In this document: positions 52,472 through 61,264 of the stretch, piece by piece
How the letters are laid out: every line of letters starts with the position of its first letter
Numbering within the stretch: position 1 is the first letter of the stretch
DNA from: Capnocytophaga felis
GTDB lineage: Bacteria; Bacteroidota; Bacteroidia; Flavobacteriales; Flavobacteriaceae
Length of the DNA stretch: 64,000 nt
Assembly (NCBI RefSeq): GCF_009684755.1
Contig: NZ_BLBC01000009.1
Location: forward strand, 1-64,000
Direction: 5' to 3'
Position numbers and translations under genes: made by a program
Notes under the pieces: generated by a model
Seen by the model: only the letters and a program-made list of their open reading frames with translations
The model's database searches: none
What the model was told of the DNA's origin: nothing

Positions 52472-52984
52472 ATGAAAGGAAAAGCAATATTTTTGAGTTT
52501 TATTTTTGCATTGTGCCTAATTGCCTGTAACGACGGAGATTTAGAAGTAGGAACTATTTCTTTTGAGAATTCAGACGTCTTATCCTGTACAAGTGATACA
52601 ACTGCCACATTCTTATTTAAATATAATTCAAAACAAGCCTTAATTCTGGAATTACCAAAAGGAGTTTTAAAAAATAGCGAAAATACAGTATCTGGCATCA
52701 TATCAAACGATTACAAGCTATATTATAGAACTTTTAGTGATGCAGTGAACACTTCTTATTTTTGCGGAAGCTATCCTCCCTCATCGCCTTCCGTTACATC
52801 TCAGTTTGAGGCAACCGGAGGGAAAATTTCAATCATAACCAAACCTATTTTGAATGAAACCACACAAGAATTGCTCCGTTATGACCATCTGATAACCATC
52901 ACAGATTTAGTAATATTGAATTCTGAAGGCAATAAGTTAGTGGATTCAAACTTTATTTTCGGAACATATCAAACTAAAAAATAA
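52472..52984 (+). CDS. Hypothetical lipoprotein, 170 aa
   Basis: The signal peptide ends in LIAC with Cys19, so it is an envelope lipoprotein. The mature part is about 150 residues, beta-rich, with two extra cysteines (LSCTSD, YFCGSY) that could form a disulfide. I do not recognise a domain. It converges on gldA with a 5-base gap. The terminator of the uptake operon lies upstream, so it is probably not part of that operon. Confidence 0.75.
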   Translation: MKGKAIFLSFIFALCLIACNDGDLEVGTISFENSDVLSCTSDTTATFLFKYNSKQALILELPKGVLKNSENTVSGIISNDYKLYYRTFSDAVNTSYFCGSYPPSSPSVTSQFEATGGKISIITKPILNETTQELLRYDHLITITDLVILNSEGNKLVDSNFIFGTYQTKK

Positions 52985-52989
52985 AATTC

Positions 52990-53883
52990 CTACTTTGTCA
53001 ATTCGGAGAAAAGTTGTTCTAACGTTTTATGCTTATGATTGATTTGCAGGATTTTAAGTCCATTTTCTTTTGCAAAATCAAAAACAGCAGGACGCATATC
53101 TTTTTCCGTATCAAATGAAATATTGTACAGAAACTCAAATTCGTTAACAACTGATTTTACATTTGGGATTTGCTTTAAGAGGCGTTCTTCCACTCTGAAA
53201 TCAAATGCAACTTCAATAATTTGTTCGTTTCCTTGAAGTTCTGACATTCTTTTATCTAAAACGATACTTCCTTTGTTCAACACGATAACTCTATCGCAAA
53301 TCGCTTGAACTTCCTGCATAATGTGAGATGAAAGTAGGACTATTTTATTTTTTCCCAAATCTTTTATAATACTGCGAATTTCAACAAGTTGATTAGGGTC
53401 AAGTCCTGTAGTTGGTTCATCTAAAATTAAAATTTCAGGGTCGTGAATTAATGCCGAAGCAAGCCCAACACGCTGGCGATAACCTTTTGAAAGTTGCTCT
53501 ATTTTTTTATTGCTTTCAGGAGTAAGTCCGGTAATTTCAATTACTTCCTCTATTCTATTTCGAGGAATTTTCCCATATAAATCAGCCATAAAAGATAGAT
53601 ATTCACGAACATACATCTCCAAGTACAATGGATTATGTTCTGGCAGATATCCTATTTTTTTTTGAGCTAAAATGGGATTTTTCAGCATATTAATCCCATT
53701 GATTTGAATTTCTCCTTCGGTAGGAATTAACGAACCTGTAATCATCTTCATTGTTGTGGATTTCCCTGCTCCATTAGGTCCTAAAAAACCTGTTATTTCA
53801 CCTTTTTTAAGGCTAAAACTGATATGATTTACAGCTATTTGACTTCCGTACTGTCGTGTTAATTCTCTTACTTCAACTGACAT
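52990..53883 (-). CDS. gldA: Gliding-motility ABC transporter ATP-binding protein GldA
   Basis: ABC ATPase of 297 residues. Walker A GPNGAGKS is at 35-42, the signature LSKGYRQ starts at 131, Walker B is LILDEP at 152-157, and the H-loop is SSH in VLLSSHIMQE. The C-terminal ~80 residues are the extension typical of GldA. It pairs with GldF and GldG, encoded about 35 kb upstream in this window on the other strand. The assignment to GldA rather than another drug-type ATPase rests on the overall sequence (EVRELTRQYGSQIAV, MADLYGKIPRNRIEE) and the genome context. Confidence 0.88.
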   Translation of the reverse strand: MSVEVRELTRQYGSQIAVNHISFSLKKGEITGFLGPNGAGKSTTMKMITGSLIPTEGEIQINGINMLKNPILAQKKIGYLPEHNPLYLEMYVREYLSFMADLYGKIPRNRIEEVIEITGLTPESNKKIEQLSKGYRQRVGLASALIHDPEILILDEPTTGLDPNQLVEIRSIIKDLGKNKIVLLSSHIMQEVQAICDRVIVLNKGSIVLDKRMSELQGNEQIIEVAFDFRVEERLLKQIPNVKSVVNEFEFLYNISFDTEKDMRPAVFDFAKENGLKILQINHKHKTLEQLFSELTK

Positions 53884-54261
53884 ATTTCAAAATTTTTGTT
53901 CAAAAGTACAGATTTTGAATGAAACAACAAACTTTTGGCAAAGAGTACAACTTGCTTCTGTTCTTCAAAAAAGGAAAAATATTTCATTTTAAAAACCAAT
54001 AAACATTTAATTATCAAAATACTTCGGAAGAATATCCTGAAAATTACACTTCTGATATATTTTGCTAAAAAACTATTAAATGTTATCAAAACTTAATTTC
54101 ATACTATTTTCCTTCTTAATATCTGCAGGAAATTAATTTTTTTTATGTAAGTTTGCCTCTTTAATTAAGTGTGGCACTCATTTTGCTTCTACTGTTTGGT
54201 ATATTTTTACAAAAAATATGGGTTATTTTTAACGTACAATCTTTAAGCTATTTTTTACACA
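53884..54261. other. 378-base gap between gldA and the tail-specific protease
   Basis: AT-rich divergent intergenic region. A TAAGTTTG box lies at 54148-54155 on the plus strand, 106 bases from the protease start. No convincing ORF, RNA gene or repeat is seen. An open frame across the gldA start has no supporting features. Confidence 0.5.
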
Positions 54262-56352
54262 ATGAGAAATCTTTCAATATCACTTACGCTATTATTTATC
54301 TCTTTTGCTTCGTGTAGTTTTGTGAGCAAAAAGTTTGATGATCCGGAGAAAGACAAACTTTTGGTGGAAATCATCCAACACATTCTTACAAACAAACATT
54401 TCAGTCCCATTGAAATCAATGACGATTTTTCCAAACAAATGTATAAAAACTACATTGAGCATTTGGACAGCCAAAAACGTTATTTTTTACAATCTGACAT
54501 CAATGAATTCAAAAAATATGAAACTCGTTTGGACGATGATTTGAAAAATGATGACCTTACATTCTTCAATCTTACTTATAACAGATTGATTCAAAGGATA
54601 AAAGAAGCGGAAGAAATTGCCAAAGATATTTTCAAAAAACCTATTAATTTTTCATCAAAGGAAACCATTAATACTGATTTTGAAAAGATTCCGTATGCAA
54701 AAAACAAAGCCGAATTGCAAAAACGTTGGCAAAAAATCATTACGTTTTCAATTTTATCAAGCTATGTAACAAAAGAAAAAGAAGAAAAAACCAAAAAGGA
54801 AAAAGACGCCAAATATAAAGTAAAATCAGAAGAAGAATTACGAAAAGAAGCTACCGAAACTTCCGAAAAAACACTCCTCGAACTGTTTTCATTCTTCAAT
54901 GATATGGTAAAAGAAGAATGGTTCAGTATTTATGTTAATTCAATGACTGAAACTTTCGACCCTCACACCAACTATATGGCTCCCGACATCAAGGATAATT
55001 TTGACCGAGATATGTCAGGAAAATTTGAGGGAATTGGTGCTCAATTACAGAAAAAAGCAGATGGTATCCGCATTACGGGCGTGATGCTCGGCGGTCCGGT
55101 TTGGAAAGGAAAACTTTTGGAAGTTGGTGATTACATCTTAAAAGTAGCACAGGGAAGTGAAGAACCTGTAGATGTGGTGGGTATGCGTCTGGATAATGCC
55201 GTTAAACTCATAAAAGGGCCTAAAGGAAGCGAAGTGCGACTTACCGTAAAACGTGTTGACGGAACTATTGAAGTAGTATCTATCATCCGTGATATGGTAG
55301 AATTGGAGGAAACATTTGCCAAAGCCGCAATTATTGAAGATGGCGACAAAAAATACGGTATCATCAATCTACCTAAGTTTTACATCGATTTCAAAAATCA
55401 CAGAGAAAGAAATGCTGCATCAGATGTTGCTTTAGAAATTGAAAAACTTAAAAAAGAAAATATCGATGGTTTAATCATTGATTTGCGAAATAATGGTGGT
55501 GGTTCGTTAAAAGCCGTTGTTGAACTTGGTGGTTTGTTTATCAAAAAAGGACCTATTGTTCAAGTAAAATCGCCTCGTGGTCGTATTGATGTTTTGTCAG
55601 ATACGGACCCTCGCATACAGTGGGATGGTTCGTTGGTTATTCTGGTGAATGAATTATCAGCTTCTGCCTCTGAAATTTTGGCAGCCGCTATGCAAGATTA
55701 TAAAAGAGCTATCGTAATTGGAGGAAAACAAACTTTCGGAAAAGGAACAGTTCAAAGTTTTGAGGATTTAAACAATTATGTTCGTCAAAATTCATTCGGA
55801 GATTTGGGTGCTTTGAAATACACTATCCAAAAATTCTATCGTATTAATGGAGGCTCTACTCAATTGGAAGGAGTAAAAAGTGACATCATCGTTCCGGATA
55901 AATATAAATATATCGACATTGGAGAGCGTGACCTAACAAACGCAATGAAATGGGATAAAATTGATCCTGTGCAGTTTGAATCTTGGCAAAATCAAGCTAA
56001 TTTTAACAAAGCCATTGAAAACAGCAATAAAAGAATTGGTGAAAATACACATTTAAAGCTCATTGATGAAAATGCTAAATGGGTAAAACAACAACAGGAC
56101 AAAAATATTTTCCCTTTAAATCACGAAGCATACAAAAAAGTTGTTGAAAAAGATGAAGAAGAAGCCAAGCGATTTAAAGCCATTTCGGATTACAAATCAA
56201 AGTTGAAATTTGCTTCTCTTCCTTCTGAGGAAGCTAAAATACAAGGTAATGAAGATTTGAAATTACGTCGTGATCGTTGGCACGAAACGCTACAACAAGA
56301 TGTTTACATTGATGAAGCTGTAAATGTTTTAAAAGATTTGAATGCGAAATAG
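54262..56352 (+). CDS. prc: Carboxy-terminal processing (tail-specific) protease, Prc-like
   Basis: S41 serine protease of 696 residues, with a lipoprotein-type signal (FASC). An N-terminal helical region (about 30-210) is followed by a PDZ domain (GIGAQLQKKADGIRITG...). The protease core has Ser468 (ELSASASE) and Lys494 (TFGKG) as the catalytic dyad, in Prc order. The C-terminal DUF3340-like segment is present. It cleaves proteins at unstructured C-termini in the periplasm. It has its own strong terminator. Confidence 0.94.
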   Translation: MRNLSISLTLLFISFASCSFVSKKFDDPEKDKLLVEIIQHILTNKHFSPIEINDDFSKQMYKNYIEHLDSQKRYFLQSDINEFKKYETRLDDDLKNDDLTFFNLTYNRLIQRIKEAEEIAKDIFKKPINFSSKETINTDFEKIPYAKNKAELQKRWQKIITFSILSSYVTKEKEEKTKKEKDAKYKVKSEEELRKEATETSEKTLLELFSFFNDMVKEEWFSIYVNSMTETFDPHTNYMAPDIKDNFDRDMSGKFEGIGAQLQKKADGIRITGVMLGGPVWKGKLLEVGDYILKVAQGSEEPVDVVGMRLDNAVKLIKGPKGSEVRLTVKRVDGTIEVVSIIRDMVELEETFAKAAIIEDGDKKYGIINLPKFYIDFKNHRERNAASDVALEIEKLKKENIDGLIIDLRNNGGGSLKAVVELGGLFIKKGPIVQVKSPRGRIDVLSDTDPRIQWDGSLVILVNELSASASEILAAAMQDYKRAIVIGGKQTFGKGTVQSFEDLNNYVRQNSFGDLGALKYTIQKFYRINGGSTQLEGVKSDIIVPDKYKYIDIGERDLTNAMKWDKIDPVQFESWQNQANFNKAIENSNKRIGENTHLKLIDENAKWVKQQQDKNIFPLNHEAYKKVVEKDEEEAKRFKAISDYKSKLKFASLPSEEAKIQGNEDLKLRRDRWHETLQQDVYIDEAVNVLKDLNAK

Positions 56353-56377
56353 TTAAATAGAGAAATTTATAATTTTT

Positions 56378-56424
56378 CAGGCAATTTAGAAATGAAACTT
56401 GTGATTTCGTTTCTAAATTGTCTG
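56378..56424 (+). terminator. Strong terminator downstream of prc
   Basis: A 20-bp stem with two G-U pairs in plus-strand RNA and a 7-base loop (56378-56397 with 56405-56424), followed by six Ts. Confidence 0.92.
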
Positions 56425-56504
56425 TTTTTTAAGTATTTATGTTGTGAAGAAATTTAAAATTAAATATTTCATAATATTTAATTATTGATTTATTTAATTT
56501 TTTA

Positions 56505-56534
56505 TTGTATTTCCCTAACTTTTTTATACCTTTA
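56505..56534 (+). promoter_or_regulatory. Promoter of ftsX unit
   Basis: TTG at 56505-56507 and TACCTTTA at 56527-56534, 19 bases apart. The -7 box ends in A rather than G. The TTG start of ftsX is 27 bases downstream. Confidence 0.6.
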
Positions 56535-56561
56535 CGGAATTATTTTGAAAAGTATTAAAAA

Positions 56562-57440
56562 TTGGCACAATCAATTGAAAAATTCAACAGACGAAGATTA
56601 ATAACTTCTTATTTTTCAGTGATAATAAGTATCACTTTGGTATTATTTCTATTGGGTATTTTAGGATTTTTGATTTTAAGTTCAAAACGATTAGCAAATT
56701 ATTTCAAAGAGCAAGTTTCAATGACAATTTTTTTGAAAGATGATGCTAAAGAAGCCGATATTGAACAATTACAGAAAACCCTTTCCATTGCAGAATATGT
56801 TAAATCACTGAAATTCATACCAAAAGAGGTTGCAGCAGAAACTTTTAGTGAAGAAGTTGGAGAAGATTTTGTTACTTTCATCGGTGATAATCCATTGCAA
56901 AATTCTATTGATTTGAGTTTAAAAGCCGAGTTTGCAGAACCTGAAAAGATGAAGGAACTTGAGAAAGAATTATCTCAAAATTCTTTCGTTTCCGAAGTAG
57001 TTTACGATAAGTCTTTAATTACGCTTATTCACGAAAATGTAAACAGAATTGGAGTTATACTGCTTATTTTCAGTGGTTTATTTACTTTTATAGCTATTCT
57101 GTTGATAAATTCTTCTATTCGTTTATCTATATACTCTAAACGATTCATTATCAAAACAATGCAACTTGTCGGTGCAACTCGTGGATTCATTCGCCGACCG
57201 TTCATTTTAACAAATATTCGCTTAGGAATTTTAAGTGCGGTTCTCGCCGTATCGCTTCTATATGGTTGCTTGACGTATATTGGCTCAATATCTCCTGAAT
57301 TTGAGATTTTTTCAAGCACCGATGATATGATTATTGTTTTCACAGTCATCTTCATCATAGGAATATTAATTACTTGGATAAGTACTTTTTTTGCTGCCCA
57401 ACGATTCTTGAATTTAAATACCAACGACCTTTATTACTAA
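56562..57440 (+). CDS. ftsX: Cell division protein FtsX
   Basis: Inner-membrane permease-like protein of 292 residues with four TMs. With FtsE it controls peptidoglycan hydrolases at the septum. One TM after KFNRRRLITSYFSVIISI is followed by a periplasmic domain of about 110 residues. Three C-terminal TMs follow, with KRFIIKTMQLVGATRGFIRRPF between TM2 and TM3. The start is a TTG; no in-frame ATG upstream gives a family-like N-terminus. It heads a unit with the DUF3098 gene and uppP. Confidence 0.93.
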   Translation: MAQSIEKFNRRRLITSYFSVIISITLVLFLLGILGFLILSSKRLANYFKEQVSMTIFLKDDAKEADIEQLQKTLSIAEYVKSLKFIPKEVAAETFSEEVGEDFVTFIGDNPLQNSIDLSLKAEFAEPEKMKELEKELSQNSFVSEVVYDKSLITLIHENVNRIGVILLIFSGLFTFIAILLINSSIRLSIYSKRFIIKTMQLVGATRGFIRRPFILTNIRLGILSAVLAVSLLYGCLTYIGSISPEFEIFSSTDDMIIVFTVIFIIGILITWISTFFAAQRFLNLNTNDLYY

Positions 57441-57475
57441 AAATAAAATATATTAAATTTTTCAATATTCACATT

Positions 57476-57718
57476 ATGAATAAACATCATTCAACATTAA
57501 TTTTTGGAAGAAAGAACTATATTTTTATGCTTATTGGATTAGCTATCATTACATTAGGATTTATATTAATGAGTGGAGGAGGAAGCGACAACCCGAATGT
57601 TTTTGACCCTTCTATCTTCAGTTTCAGACGCATTCATTTGGCTCCTACTTTAGTTCTGTTGGGTTTTGCCGTTGAAATTTATGCCATTTTGTTGAATCCT
57701 AATAAATCTAAAAAATAA
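57476..57718 (+). CDS. DUF3098 family small membrane protein
   Basis: 80 residues with two TM helices (MLIGLAIITLGFILMSG and LAPTLVLLGFAVEIYAIL) around a short conserved SGGGSDNPNVFDPSIFSFRR loop. That loop is the DUF3098 signature. I chose the ATG at 57476; the frame is open further upstream but overlaps ftsX. It lies between ftsX and uppP in the arrangement usual for Flavobacteriaceae. Its function is unknown, but the context points to the cell wall. Confidence 0.88.
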   Translation: MNKHHSTLIFGRKNYIFMLIGLAIITLGFILMSGGGSDNPNVFDPSIFSFRRIHLAPTLVLLGFAVEIYAILLNPNKSKK

Positions 57719-58530
57719 TGAATACGATTGAAGCTATCATAATTGCTATTATTGAAGGACTTACGGAATATTTGCCAATTTCATCCACAGCTCATATGGG
57801 CTTTACAGCTTCTTTGCTTGGTATTGAAGAATCTGAATTTCTGAAAATGTTTCAAGTTTCCATTCAATTTGGAGCGATTCTTTCTGTAGTTGTTTTATAT
57901 TGGAGAAAGTTTTTTGATTTTTCAAACTTAAATTTTTACATCAAACTGATTTGTGCCGTGATTCCCGCTCTTATTTTGGGAAAATTATTCGATGACAAAA
58001 TAGAAGCTGTTTTAGGCAATCAAATTGCTATTTCAATTGTGTTAATTGTGGGGGGGATTATTCTGCTTTTTGCTGATAATTGGTTCAAAAATCCTAAAAT
58101 CACCAATGAAAAGGAAATTTCAATAAAAAAATCCGTAATCATTGGTTTTTGGCAGTGTTTGGCTATGATGCCTGGAACTTCTCGCTCTGCTGCATCAATT
58201 ATTGGTGGTATGACACAAGGACTTAGCAGAAAAGCAGCTGCTGAATTTTCTTTTTTTCTTGCAGTGCCAACGATGCTTGCCGTTACTGTTTATTCCATTT
58301 TTCTTAAAGATTGGGGGATTGGAACTGTAAAACAAAAAGGCTATGAAATGATTTTATCTTCCGAGCAAAATATTTTAATCTTCATCATTGGAAATGTCGT
58401 TGCCTTCATTGTTGCAATGATTGCTGTAAAATCTTTCATACATTTACTAACTAAATACGGATTTAAAATTTGGGGCTATTACAGAATTATCATTGGTATA
58501 ATTTTGCTTATATATTTTGTAAATAGATAA
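57718..58530 (+). CDS. uppP: Undecaprenyl-diphosphatase
   Basis: Integral-membrane phosphatase of 270 residues (BacA/UppP family). It recycles undecaprenyl pyrophosphate, the lipid carrier for peptidoglycan. Two signature motifs are intact: EGLTEYLPISSTAH (13-26) and PGTSRSAAS (152-160). The ATG overlaps the last base of the DUF3098 stop, so translation is coupled. A terminator follows. Confidence 0.97.
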   Translation: MNTIEAIIIAIIEGLTEYLPISSTAHMGFTASLLGIEESEFLKMFQVSIQFGAILSVVVLYWRKFFDFSNLNFYIKLICAVIPALILGKLFDDKIEAVLGNQIAISIVLIVGGIILLFADNWFKNPKITNEKEISIKKSVIIGFWQCLAMMPGTSRSAASIIGGMTQGLSRKAAAEFSFFLAVPTMLAVTVYSIFLKDWGIGTVKQKGYEMILSSEQNILIFIIGNVVAFIVAMIAVKSFIHLLTKYGFKIWGYYRIIIGIILLIYFVNR

Positions 58531-58540
58531 TAAGAATATA

Positions 58541-58571
58541 AAAAATCCGAAGCACTAAACTTCGGATTTTT
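58541..58571. terminator. Bidirectional terminator between uppP and DUF2147 gene
   Basis: Perfect 12-bp stem (58541-58552 with 58560-58571) and 7-base loop, with A-run and T-run ends. It serves both convergent genes. Confidence 0.9.
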
Positions 58572-58586
58572 ATTTCAATGTTTTTG

Positions 58587-59015
58587 TTACCTTACTCTTT
58601 GCCAATATTGCGTTCTACCTATGAGAGAAATTCCGACATAACCTCTCACTTTCAATTTATTAGAATTTTCCAAAGTCATATTACATTTATACTCTTTTCC
58701 TGTTTTGGGGTCTAAAATTTTTCCTCCACTCCATTCATCCCCATCCTTTTTCAAGTCGGTAATGATAATTAAGCCCAAATAAGGTTTATTTTTATTCTTT
58801 CCGGAACAAGCAGAACAAACGGCATTTTTGTTTTTCTCTTCCAAAAGTTCTACAAGTTTTCCATAAATCAAACCATTTTTCTCATAGATTTCAACTATTG
58901 ATTTTTCCTTACCTGTCTCATCATCAACGGTTTTCCATTTACCCAGAACACTTTGTGCTTGTAGTGCAAATATAGAAACAAAAACAAGCAAACAAGTCAT
59001 TACATTCTTTCTCAT
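58587..59015 (-). CDS. DUF2147 family exported protein
   Basis: 142 residues. The signal peptide ends near ALQAQS. The family opens with VLGKWKTVDDETGKEKSIVEIYEKNG and has GKILDPKTGKEYKCNM and LKVRGYVGISLIGRTQYW. A CSAC pair (SACSGKNK) may form a disulfide. The fold is predicted to be a small beta-barrel, lipocalin-like. DUF2147 is widespread and not well characterised. It stands alone, between uppP and nadD. Confidence 0.88.
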   Translation of the reverse strand: MRKNVMTCLLVFVSIFALQAQSVLGKWKTVDDETGKEKSIVEIYEKNGLIYGKLVELLEEKNKNAVCSACSGKNKNKPYLGLIIITDLKKDGDEWSGGKILDPKTGKEYKCNMTLENSNKLKVRGYVGISLIGRTQYWQRVR

Positions 59016-59115
59016 ATTTATGTTTTATGAAATTTTTCGCACAAATATAAAAAAAGAATACAGAAAAGCAAAAAAAGAGAACAAATTCACTTAATTTTCT
59101 TTAAATTTCTGAATT

Positions 59116-59706
59116 TTATTTCTCATAAAATCCCATTTGGTCTATATATTGCCAAACTTTTGGAGCTAATAACGGGCGTACATTTCTTTTTTCCTTAATT
59201 TCATTTCGAATGAACGTTGATGATAATTCAATTATGGGAGCATTAATTCTTATTATATTAGTCTGATTTTCAAATCCTTCAGGAATATCTCCTTCTGAAA
59301 TGCGAGGATAAACAAAAATGGGATAATTTTTCAAAATATACTCATAGTTTTTCCATTTATGAAAACTTTTAAGATTATCCTCTCCCATTATCAAAGCAAA
59401 ATCAAACGTAGGATATTTTTCTCCTAAATAAGCTAATGTATTTACTGTATAATTAGGTTGAGGCAAGTTAAATTCTATGTCGGAAGGACGCAATTTTTCA
59501 TACTCTTCAACTGCCCTATGAACCATTTCAAAACGGCTGTAATTATCTAATAATGAATGCTTTTCCTTAAAAGGATTTTGAGGAGTTACCACAAACCAAA
59601 GTTCGTCCATTGTGCTATGTTCCACCAAATGATTTGCAATAATTAAATGCCCTACGTGGATTGGGTTAAATGACCCAAAAAACAGTCCTACTTGCTTTTT
59701 GCTCAT
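59116..59706 (-). CDS. nadD: Nicotinate-nucleotide adenylyltransferase
   Basis: NAD biosynthesis enzyme of 196 residues that adenylates nicotinate mononucleotide. The nucleotidyltransferase motif GSFNPIHVGH is at 11-20. Also present are FALIMGEDNLKSFHKWKNY and the C-terminal SSTFIRNEI. It starts 6 bases after the gmk stop and is the last gene of the yicC-gmk-nadD operon. Confidence 0.96.
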   Translation of the reverse strand: MSKKQVGLFFGSFNPIHVGHLIIANHLVEHSTMDELWFVVTPQNPFKEKHSLLDNYSRFEMVHRAVEEYEKLRPSDIEFNLPQPNYTVNTLAYLGEKYPTFDFALIMGEDNLKSFHKWKNYEYILKNYPIFVYPRISEGDIPEGFENQTNIIRINAPIIELSSTFIRNEIKEKRNVRPLLAPKVWQYIDQMGFYEK

Positions 59707-59712
59707 TATAAA

Positions 59713-60282
59713 TTATTTTAACTTTAAAAACTCACCAACCACATTTTCAGCTTCTTGCAACGCTTTCTGCAAATTGTCATTTTCTATTATTATATCAAAT
59801 TTTTCAGCCTGAGCCAATTCTTGAGAAGCTTTATCTAATCGCATTTTTATTTTATCTTCACTTTCCGTTTGCCGATTCCTCAATCTTTTTTCCAATTCTT
59901 CAATACTTGGCGGCTTCACAAAAATAGCCAAACTCTGTTCGGGAAATTGTTCTTTTATTCGTAATCCTCCAATTACATCGATATCAAAAACAACAGTCTT
60001 CCCGAGCGACCACAAACGTTCCACCTCTGTTCTTAAAGTTCCGTAAAAATTTCCTGCATAAACTTCCTCCCACTCCAAAAAATCGCCTAAAGCAATTCGT
60101 TTTTTAAATTCATCTACTGAAAGAAAGTAATATTCCTTTCCGTGCTGTTCTTCTCCTCTGGGAGCTCTTGAAGTTGCTGATATAGAGAATGCTAAGTTTA
60201 ACTTTTCAAGTGATAATAAATGCCTTACAATGGTTGACTTCCCGCTACCGGAAGGAGCAGAAAATATGATTAGTTTATTCAT
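59713..60282 (-). CDS. gmk: Guanylate kinase
   Basis: Phosphorylates GMP to GDP. It has 189 residues from the ATG at 60282; a TTG six codons earlier is less likely. The P-loop is APSGSGKS (9-16). The GMP-binding region has SATSRAPRGEEQHGKEYYFL, and the lid is RLRNRQTES. The middle gene of the yicC-gmk-nadD operon. Confidence 0.96.
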   Translation of the reverse strand: MNKLIIFSAPSGSGKSTIVRHLLSLEKLNLAFSISATSRAPRGEEQHGKEYYFLSVDEFKKRIALGDFLEWEEVYAGNFYGTLRTEVERLWSLGKTVVFDIDVIGGLRIKEQFPEQSLAIFVKPPSIEELEKRLRNRQTESEDKIKMRLDKASQELAQAEKFDIIIENDNLQKALQEAENVVGEFLKLK

Positions 60283-60327
60283 CTTAATTAAAAAATTCAA
60301 AAATTTAGTCTTAAATAAATCTCAGAT

Positions 60328-61182
60328 TTATAAGACGTTTGAAACTTGTTCTTTAATCTTTTCAAGCTCATCTTTCATTTTTACGACAACCTGTTGCATT
60401 GGTGAAAAATTGGCTTTTGACCCCAACGTATTTACCTCTCTTCCAATTTCTTGAGCTATAAAACTTAATTTTCGTCCGTTGGATTCTTTTGAATTTAATG
60501 TCTCAATGAAATAATCCAAATGATTTTTCAACCGAATTTTTTCTTCTGTAATATCCAATTTCTCCAGATAAAAAATTAATTCTTGTTCAAAGCGGTTGGC
60601 ATCTACATTACGGATTTCGGCTACGGCTTTCTCCAAACGCTCACGAACAAGTACCAAACGTTCTGAATCTAAGCCTTCTACTTCTTTCAGCAAATCTCGA
60701 ATATTTTGTATTCTAAGAATAAAATCTTCTTTAAGTACGATACCTTCTTCAGCTCTAAATTTTTTTAAATCATTGATTGCTAAAACAATATGTTTCAATA
60801 CAATTTCAAACTCATCCGAAGAAATATTTTCAACGGAAGTTTGTAACGCATCTGGCATACGCACAGCCATTTTCAAAAGTTCTGTCGTGTCTCCATCAAC
60901 GATATTTTTCATCTGTGCTATGTACGATTTCACAACGTTTTCGTTGATTTTCACAGAAGTTTGAGCACTTGTATTCTCAACAAAAATGCTAAAATCTACT
61001 TTTCCTCGTTGCAATTCATCTGCTAGAATTTTACGAAATTCCAACTCCTTCTCTCTGTATATCAATGGAATACGAGTATTAACATCTATACTCTTGCTAT
61101 TCAATGACTTAATTTCTATACTTACGTGCTTATCGGCAAGAGAAATAACACTTTTGCCGAAGCCAGTCATAGATTGTATCAT
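60328..61182 (-). CDS. yicC: YicC-family endoribonuclease
   Basis: 284 residues, start MIQSMTGFGKS (the family hallmark). The conserved N-terminal YicC domain and the DUF1732 C-terminal half (NHLDYFIETL...GRKLSFIAQEIGREVNTLGSKA) are both present. E. coli YicC is an RNase linked to sRNA turnover. Pairing with gmk is a conserved gene neighbourhood. The gene is the first of its operon. Confidence 0.92.
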   Translation of the reverse strand: MIQSMTGFGKSVISLADKHVSIEIKSLNSKSIDVNTRIPLIYREKELEFRKILADELQRGKVDFSIFVENTSAQTSVKINENVVKSYIAQMKNIVDGDTTELLKMAVRMPDALQTSVENISSDEFEIVLKHIVLAINDLKKFRAEEGIVLKEDFILRIQNIRDLLKEVEGLDSERLVLVRERLEKAVAEIRNVDANRFEQELIFYLEKLDITEEKIRLKNHLDYFIETLNSKESNGRKLSFIAQEIGREVNTLGSKANFSPMQQVVVKMKDELEKIKEQVSNVL

Positions 61183-61264
61183 AAATTCTTTTATTTTAGT
61201 ATTTTAAAAACAAAAAGCAAATAATATTCTATACCTTATTGTTTTTCAGTTATTTATATTTTAC

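Noticed and set aside
53868-54089. 73-residue minus-strand ORF upstream of gldA
   Set aside because: It overlaps the gldA start, is AT-driven, and shows no domain or conserved composition.
57374-57475. Longer start for the DUF3098 protein
   Set aside because: It overlaps the end of ftsX in another frame. The ATG at 57476 matches the family.
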